Source: Burkholderia sp. (lineage in GTDB: Bacteria; Pseudomonadota; Gammaproteobacteria; Burkholderiales; Burkholderiaceae). Taken from it: a DNA stretch of 64,000 nt. This document shows positions 59,543-64,000 of this stretch, in pieces. The DNA lies in NCBI GenBank assembly GCA_031253835.1, contig JAIRVP010000064.1, positions 112,713 to 176,712 on the forward strand, written 5' to 3'. The notes under the pieces are model-generated. The model was given only the letters and a program-made list of their open reading frames with translations. It had not been told where the DNA came from and made no database searches. How positions within the stretch are numbered: position 1 is the stretch's first letter; every line of letters starts with the position of its first letter. A program made the translations under genes and the position numbers.

Positions 59543-60400
59543 TCATGCGGCCGGTGCAGGCAGTGCGCCGGCCTGCTCGCGGGCCGCGACGAGCGCCCGG
59601 ATGCGGGCGCGGTCGGCCGGCGTCGCCGGCGTGAAGATCACGAGGCTCAGGTCGGGGCGGCCGGTCACCGAGAACGCCGAATATTCGAGCGCGATCCGGC
59701 CGGCCTGCGGATGGCGGATCTCCTTCGTGCCTTCGTCGTGCGAATGGATATCGTGGTCGCGCCACATCGCGTCGAACTCGGCGCTCGTCGCGCGCATCTC
59801 GTCGACGAACGCCTGTACGGCCTGCGTCGCGCCGATGCGTGCAACATCCGCGCGAAACGCACCGACCGCGAACCGTGCGACGCGCGCCCAGTTCGGCTGC
59901 GCGTCGCGCACGCCCGCGTCGACGAAGATCAGCCGCAGGATGTTGCGCGCGGCCGGCGGCAGCGTCGCGTAGTCGGTCAGCGTGGCGGCGGCCGCGTCGT
60001 TCCACGCGACGACGTCCCACGTCGCCGAGCGCACGATCGCGGGGCTTGCGTCGAGCGAATCGAGCACATGCTGCAGGCGCGGCGTCACGCTGGCCGGCGC
60101 GTGATAGCGCACTTCGGGCGGATGGCCGACGCCGATCAGGAACAGGTGCTCGCGTTCGGCTTCGTTCAGCATCAGCGCGCGGGCGAGCCGGTCGAGCACG
60201 TCGGCCGACGGCGCGCCGCCGCGCCCCTGTTCGAGCCACGTGTACCACGCGGCGCTCACGTGCGCGCGCTGCGCGACTTCCTCGCGCCGCAGGCCCGGCG
60301 TGCGGCGGCGCGTGGCCGGCAGCCCGAGCGCGGCCGGGTCGAGTTTCTCGCGGCGGTCCCGCAGGTACGCGCCGAGCAGGTTGTCGGGGGCGTCAGCCAT
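59543..60400 (-). CDS. XRE-family regulator with MmyB-like ligand-binding domain
   Basis: This 285-residue protein has an N-terminal Cro/C1-type helix-turn-helix (RTPGLRREEVAQRAHVSAAW; WLEQGRGGAPSADVLDRLAR) and a C-terminal PAS-like MmyB domain (IVRSATWDVVAWNDAAAATL; GRIALEYSAFSVTGRPDLSL) that binds fatty-acid-like ligands in relatives. It faces the NAD-epimerase gene across 95 bp with a perfect palindrome between them, fitting repression of that gene. Confidence 0.92.
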   Translation of the reverse strand: MADAPDNLLGAYLRDRREKLDPAALGLPATRRRTPGLRREEVAQRAHVSAAWYTWLEQGRGGAPSADVLDRLARALMLNEAEREHLFLIGVGHPPEVRYHAPASVTPRLQHVLDSLDASPAIVRSATWDVVAWNDAAAATLTDYATLPPAARNILRLIFVDAGVRDAQPNWARVARFAVGAFRADVARIGATQAVQAFVDEMRATSAEFDAMWRDHDIHSHDEGTKEIRHPQAGRIALEYSAFSVTGRPDLSLVIFTPATPADRARIRALVAAREQAGALPAPAA

Positions 60401-60413
60401 ATCCTGTTAGTTC

Positions 60414-60427
60414 GTTTACCGGTAAAC
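60414..60427. promoter_or_regulatory. Perfect palindrome, operator of the XRE regulator / epimerase pair
   Basis: GTTTACC-GGTAAAC is a perfect 14-bp palindrome directly after the XRE start and 69 bp before the divergent epimerase start. Its symmetry and place make it a strong operator candidate for the MmyB-type regulator. Confidence 0.7.
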
Positions 60428-60495
60428 CGTCACGACTTCACCGCGTGCGGCCCTCGGCAGATAGTAAGCCTCCATTTCATCCGGAGGTGCTGACC

Positions 60496-61389
60496 ATGCG
60501 TGTCTTTGTTACTGGAGCGTCGGGATTCGTCGGCTCGGCCGTTGTCGCCGAACTCGTGGCCGCCGGGCACTCGGTGCTCGGCCTTGTCCGGTCCGATGCG
60601 GCCGCCGCGTCGGTGGCGGCCGCAGGCGCGGACGTGCATCGCGGGTCGCTGGAGGATCTCGACAGCCTGACGCGCGGCGCCGAACGCGCCGACGCAGTGA
60701 TCCACACGGGATTCAATCACGACTTCTCGCGCTTCGCGCAGAACTGCGAACTCGACCGCCGCGCGATCGAGACGATCGGCGCGGTGCTTGCGGGCTCGGC
60801 GCGGCCGTTGGTCGTCACGTCGGGCCTTGCGCTCGTCGCGCCCGGCCGCGCGGCGACGGAAGACGATCCGCACGTGCCCGTGTCGTCGACCTATCCGCGT
60901 GCTTCCGAGGCGACCGCGGTCGCGCTGGAGGCGCGCGGCGTGCATGCGTCGGTCGTGCGCCTGCCGCCGTCCGTGCACGGCGACGGCGATCACGGCTTCG
61001 TGCCGCGGCTGATTGCATTCGCGAGGGAGAAGGGCGCGTCGGCGTTCATCGGCGACGGCGACAATCGCTGGCCGGCCGTGCACCGGCTCGACGCGGCGCG
61101 CGTGTACCGGCTCGCGATCGAACGCGGCGCGGCCGGCGCGCGCTATCACGCGGTCGACGATACCGGCGTGCGGTTCCGCGAGATCGCGGAAGTGATCGGC
61201 CGGCGGCTGAACCTGCCGGTCGTCGCGAAGTCGCCGGCGGAGGCCGGCGAGCACTTCGGCTGGTTTGCGATGTTCGCCGGAATGGATGCGCCGGCCACCA
61301 GCGAGCGCACGAGGGCATCGCTCGACTGGGCGCCGGCGCAGCCGCGGCTGCTGGCCGATATCGACCGGCCGCGGTACTTCGACGACTGA
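60496..61389 (+). CDS. NAD-dependent epimerase/dehydratase-family protein (extended SDR)
   Basis: This 297-residue extended SDR has MRVFVTGASGFVGSAVVAEL (Rossmann motif), VVTSGLALVAPG and the STYPRASEATAVAL stretch, where Tyr is present but the Lys of YxxxK is replaced (YPRAS), as in atypical SDRs. So the activity may be reduction, binding or regulation rather than epimerisation. GGAGG lies 8 bases before the ATG. It is probably controlled by the divergent XRE protein. Confidence 0.9.
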   Translation: MRVFVTGASGFVGSAVVAELVAAGHSVLGLVRSDAAAASVAAAGADVHRGSLEDLDSLTRGAERADAVIHTGFNHDFSRFAQNCELDRRAIETIGAVLAGSARPLVVTSGLALVAPGRAATEDDPHVPVSSTYPRASEATAVALEARGVHASVVRLPPSVHGDGDHGFVPRLIAFAREKGASAFIGDGDNRWPAVHRLDAARVYRLAIERGAAGARYHAVDDTGVRFREIAEVIGRRLNLPVVAKSPAEAGEHFGWFAMFAGMDAPATSERTRASLDWAPAQPRLLADIDRPRYFDD

Positions 61390-61411
61390 GCGGGCGGCAT
61401 GCACCGCCCGC
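61390..61411. terminator. Bidirectional hairpin between convergent epimerase and oxidoreductase genes
   Basis: GCGGGCGG and its complement form an 8-bp stem with a 6-base loop filling most of the 32-bp convergent gap. No T-run is present. Confidence 0.45.
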
Positions 61412-61421
61412 CGCGCACGGC

Positions 61422-62411
61422 TCAGACCGTGACGACGATCTTCCCGACCTGCGCACCGGCTTCCATGTAGCGGTGCGCATCGGCGATGTCGTCGAACGCG
61501 AACGTGCGGTCGATCAGCGGCTTCAGCGCGCCGGCCGCGAGCCCGTCGACGATGAAGCGCTTCGCGCGCTCGAGCCGCTGCGCGTCGCCGGTGATCTCGA
61601 ACAGTTCGTAGCCGCGCAGCGTCAGGTGGCGCGCGAGCAGGTCCATCACGGGCACCGGGATGTCGCGCGTGTCGAGCGCGCCGTACTGGAAGAACGTGCC
61701 GTTCGTGGCCAGCGCGCGCAGCAGGTTTGCCGCGTCGGGGCCGCCGACCGGATCGAACACGACGCGCGCGCCGATGCCGCCGGTGATGGCCGCCACCTGC
61801 TGCGGCAGGTCGGCCGGGCTGCCGACGATCACGTGCTTCGCGCCCGCGTCGAGCAGCGCCTGGCGCTTCGATTCGCCGCGCGTCAGCGCGATCGGCACTG
61901 CGCCGATGTGGTTCGCGACCTGGATCGCCGCCTGCCCGACGCTGCTCGATGCGGCGCCGATCAGCACCGCATCGCCGCGCCGCAGCCCGCCGAGTTCGAT
62001 CAGCGCGCCGTAGGCCGTGACGTACATCATCCACGTCGCGGCCGCTTCCTCGAACGACAGGCTGTCCGGATGCTTGACCACGGCATGCGCGGGCACGTTG
62101 ACGACCTCGCCGTACATCCCGTAGTCGGCGAACGAGAACGCCGGCACGACGCTCACCGCGTCGCCTTCGGCGAACGCCGTCACATTGTTGCCGACGGCGG
62201 CGACCACCCCCGACGCTTCATAGCCGAGCGATGCCGGAAAACGCGGCATGAACGTGTATTCGCCGCTGCGGAACATGACTTCCGCGCGATTGAGGCCGAT
62301 CGCCTTCACGTGCAGCTGGATGTCATCGGGGCCCGGCGCGGGCACGTCGACGGTGTCGATCTGCAGGACCTCGGGGCCGCCGATGCGGTGGAAACGAACG
62401 ATGCGGGACAT
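61422..62411 (-). CDS. Zinc-independent quinone oxidoreductase-like (MDR superfamily)
   Basis: This 329-residue medium-chain reductase begins MSRIVRFHRIGGPEVLQIDT and has GLNRAEVMFRSGEYTFMPRF, FPASLGYEASGVVAAVG and the nucleotide motif IGAASSSVGQAAIQVA (unusual Ser-rich AxxSVG in place of AxxGGVG). The catalytic-zinc Cys/His ligands are absent, as in quinone reductases. A strong AAGGAG precedes the ATG. It lies behind a LysR gene on the same strand, with an inverted repeat in the 123-bp gap. Confidence 0.92.
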   Translation of the reverse strand: MSRIVRFHRIGGPEVLQIDTVDVPAPGPDDIQLHVKAIGLNRAEVMFRSGEYTFMPRFPASLGYEASGVVAAVGNNVTAFAEGDAVSVVPAFSFADYGMYGEVVNVPAHAVVKHPDSLSFEEAAATWMMYVTAYGALIELGGLRRGDAVLIGAASSSVGQAAIQVANHIGAVPIALTRGESKRQALLDAGAKHVIVGSPADLPQQVAAITGGIGARVVFDPVGGPDAANLLRALATNGTFFQYGALDTRDIPVPVMDLLARHLTLRGYELFEITGDAQRLERAKRFIVDGLAAGALKPLIDRTFAFDDIADAHRYMEAGAQVGKIVVTV

Positions 62412-62496
62412 GGGGTGCTCCTTCGATGAACGGGGGTCGATGAAGCTGCATCGTAGGCGGGGGATCGCGCCGGATAAACGCGCATCGGGATCATTG

Positions 62497-62519
62497 ATTG
62501 TTATTCGGGGAATAACAAT
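62497..62519 (-). promoter_or_regulatory. Inverted repeat with 10-bp arms upstream of quinone oxidoreductase gene
   Basis: ATTGTTATTC-GGG-GAATAACAAT is perfect over 10 bp on each side and AT-rich, lying between the LysR stop (16 bp away) and the oxidoreductase start (86 bp away). It lacks a T-run, so an operator for the LysR protein is more likely than a terminator. Confidence 0.55.
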
Positions 62520-62534
62520 TGACGCCAACCTGTT

Positions 62535-63437
62535 CTACGCCGGATACCGGCGCGCAAACAGCTCGGTCAGCCAGTCGATGAACGCGCGCACCTTGTCGGA
62601 CAGGTGCGCGCGGTTCGGGTACAGCACCGACACCGGCTTCGGCACGGCCGGCACGCCGGGCAGCAGTTCGATCAACAGGCCCGCGTCGATGCCCGGCTGC
62701 AGCGCGGGGCGCAGCGCGTGCACGATGCCGAGGCCCGCGAGCCCGCAGGACAGCAGCGCTTCCGAGTTGTCGGTGAGCAGGCTGCTCGCGAGCTTGACCG
62801 CGACGGTTTCGCCGTGCGGGCGGAACGTCCATTCGAGTATGCGGCGATTGCCGCCGGTGAAGAAGTTGACCGCACGATGTGCACGAAGCTCGTCGAGCGT
62901 GCGCGGCAAACCGTGGCGCGAGATGTAGGCGGGCGATGCGCACGTGACCATCGGCACCGCGCCGACCGTGCGTGCGACCATGCTCGAATCCTTCAGCGTG
63001 CCGACGCGCACGACGCAGTCGATGCCTTCGCCGATCAGGTCGGCCGGCTGGTCGCTCGCGCCGAGCACGAGCTCGATCTGCGGATAGCGCTGCTGGAAAT
63101 CGGGCAGCGCCGGAATGACGACTGTCTTCGCCAGCGCGAGCGCGATGTCGATCCGCAACCGGCCTTTCGGCACCGCACGCTGTTTCGGGAACGACGCGAA
63201 CGCGTCGTCGATGCTGCCGAGCAGCTGCACGCAGCGCGCATGGAACGCCTCGCCTTCGGCCGTCACGCTCACACGTCGCGTGCTGCGGTTCAGCAGCCGC
63301 ACGCCGAGTTCCTGCTCGAGCTGCTGCACGGCTTTCGTCACGGCCGGCCGATGCAGCTGCAGCGCGTCGGCGGCCTGCGTGAAGGTGCCGCGCTCGACGA
63401 TCTGTACGTAGATCTGCATCGCTTGCAGGCGGTCCAT
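62535..63437 (-). CDS. LysR-family regulator
   Basis: This 300-residue LysR protein has MDRLQAMQIYVQIVERGTFT, LQLHRPAVTKAVQQLEQELG and an effector domain (RLRIDIALALAKTVVIPALP). It belongs to the DmlR/CrgA-like group common in Burkholderia. It is co-directional and just upstream of the quinone oxidoreductase gene, and may control that gene through the inverted repeat at 62497-62519. Confidence 0.92.
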   Translation of the reverse strand: MDRLQAMQIYVQIVERGTFTQAADALQLHRPAVTKAVQQLEQELGVRLLNRSTRRVSVTAEGEAFHARCVQLLGSIDDAFASFPKQRAVPKGRLRIDIALALAKTVVIPALPDFQQRYPQIELVLGASDQPADLIGEGIDCVVRVGTLKDSSMVARTVGAVPMVTCASPAYISRHGLPRTLDELRAHRAVNFFTGGNRRILEWTFRPHGETVAVKLASSLLTDNSEALLSCGLAGLGIVHALRPALQPGIDAGLLIELLPGVPAVPKPVSVLYPNRAHLSDKVRAFIDWLTELFARRYPA

Positions 63438-63523
63438 GGCGTTCCCGGGTGTCGTGGCGAGCGGTCATCTTCGCATACCGTCCGACACCCGTGCGGCGAC
63501 GATGCACGGCCGCCCGCCGCGCA

Positions 63524-64000
63524 TCAATCGACCGGATGCAGGTCCTGCAGCAGCGTCGGCACGAGCTCCGACACGGTCGGGTGGATATGCATCGCGCGGC
63601 TGATCGTCGTGTACGGCGCGCCGGCGGCCATCACGTCGAGCATCCCGTGCACGACTTCGTCGCCGGTCACGCCGAGGATCGATGCGCCGAGGATCGCGTG
63701 GCTGTCCGCGTCGACGATCACCTTCATGAAACCCTGGCTTTCGCCTTTCTCGACCGCACGGCCGACGCGCGTCATCGGGCGCGTGCCGACCAGCAGCCGG
63801 CGGCCCGTCTGCTTCGCTTCCGCGAGCGTCATGCCGACGCGGCCGAGCGGCGGATCGATATACATCGCGTAGGCCGTGATGCGGTCGGACACCTTGCGCG
63901 GATCGTCGTCGAGCAGGTTGGCCGCGACGATCTCGTAGTCGTTGTACGCGGTGTGCGTGAACGCGCCGCGCCCGTTGCAGTCGCCGAGCGCCCAGATGCC
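63524..64000 (-). CDS. FAD-dependent pyridine nucleotide-disulfide oxidoreductase, C-terminal part
   Basis: Only the last 158 residues are in the window; the frame is open to base 64000. They start GIWALGDCNGRGAFTHTAYN, the FAD-binding motif of the mercuric reductase / dihydrolipoamide dehydrogenase group, and continue with the dimerisation domain: PPLGRVGMTLAEAKQTGRRL, VDADSHAILGASILG, and SRAMHIHPTVSELVPTLLQD with the active-site-like HIHPT. The redox-active Cys pair lies outside, so the subtype cannot be decided. The neighbour on the left is the LysR gene, co-directional. Confidence 0.9.
   Translation of the reverse strand, partial: GIWALGDCNGRGAFTHTAYNDYEIVAANLLDDDPRKVSDRITAYAMYIDPPLGRVGMTLAEAKQTGRRLLVGTRPMTRVGRAVEKGESQGFMKVIVDADSHAILGASILGVTGDEVVHGMLDVMAAGAPYTTISRAMHIHPTVSELVPTLLQDLHPVD

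Overview
The window is very GC-rich, densely coded DNA with single-copy catabolic clusters, many LysR, AraC and IclR regulators, MFS carriers and three general porins of the Burkholderia type. Protein style, codon use and gene content point to a Burkholderia sensu lato (Burkholderia cepacia complex-like) secondary chromosome. No rRNA, tRNA, CRISPR array, insertion sequence or phage gene was seen. Both window ends cut genes: an AraC regulator on the left and a flavin disulfide-reductase family protein on the right.

Region 1 (1-4.3 kb): the end of an AraC regulator, a GNAT acetyltransferase, and a small minus-strand unit made of a 40-codon peptide gene, an intercistronic stem-loop and an M29-type metallo-aminopeptidase-like enzyme. 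A divergent MFS exporter-like gene faces it across a 476-bp AT-rich control region. The peptide gene is the least explained item here and could belong to a minimal modified-peptide system.

Region 2 (4.3-17.6 kb): a complete-looking indole-3-acetic acid (auxin) degradation locus. iacG, then iacA-B-I-H-E in the classical order, then iacC-iacD and iacF are accompanied by a two-component system whose regulator and PAS kinase genes sit on either side of iacABIHE, a tandem tautomerase, an MFS carrier and a LysR regulator. This matches the Paraburkholderia type of iac locus. A shared motif (TCAAAT-YGAT-AAAA) lies upstream of both iacC/LysR and iacF.

Region 3 (17.6-32.8 kb): a porin; an AraC-LysR regulator pair with overlapping reading frames; an opine-dehydrogenase-like gene coupled to a 3-hydroxyacyl-CoA dehydrogenase; an MHS-family carrier; then a LysR-controlled CoA ligase / acyl-CoA dehydrogenase / CaiB-type CoA-transferase / MFS / porin set for an unidentified acid, followed by a BON-domain protein.

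Region 4 (32.8-47 kb): a secreted serine hydrolase; a tightly overlapped seven-gene operon joining a polyamine/opine-type ABC importer to a three-subunit HcnABC/opine-oxidase-like flavoenzyme; an IclR regulator with a matching palindrome; and a porin / DUF3311 / sodium symporter / amidohydrolase set ending in a clear terminator.

Region 5 (47-57.2 kb): a more mosaic accessory stretch with SDRs, a twin-arginine-exported DJ-1-family protein, a SnoaL-like secreted protein, a GlxA-type regulator, GNAT, AraC, a zinc-ribbon-like protein, a metallo-beta-lactamase-fold hydrolase with a tautomerase, and a further DJ-1 protein. A possible degraded GNAT remnant lies at its left edge.

Region 6 (57.2-64 kb): an orphan amino-acid-type binding protein, a CynX/NimT-family MFS protein, an XRE regulator facing an NAD-epimerase across a perfect 14-bp palindrome, a quinone-oxidoreductase-like gene with a 10-bp-arm inverted repeat upstream, a LysR regulator and the cut flavoprotein.
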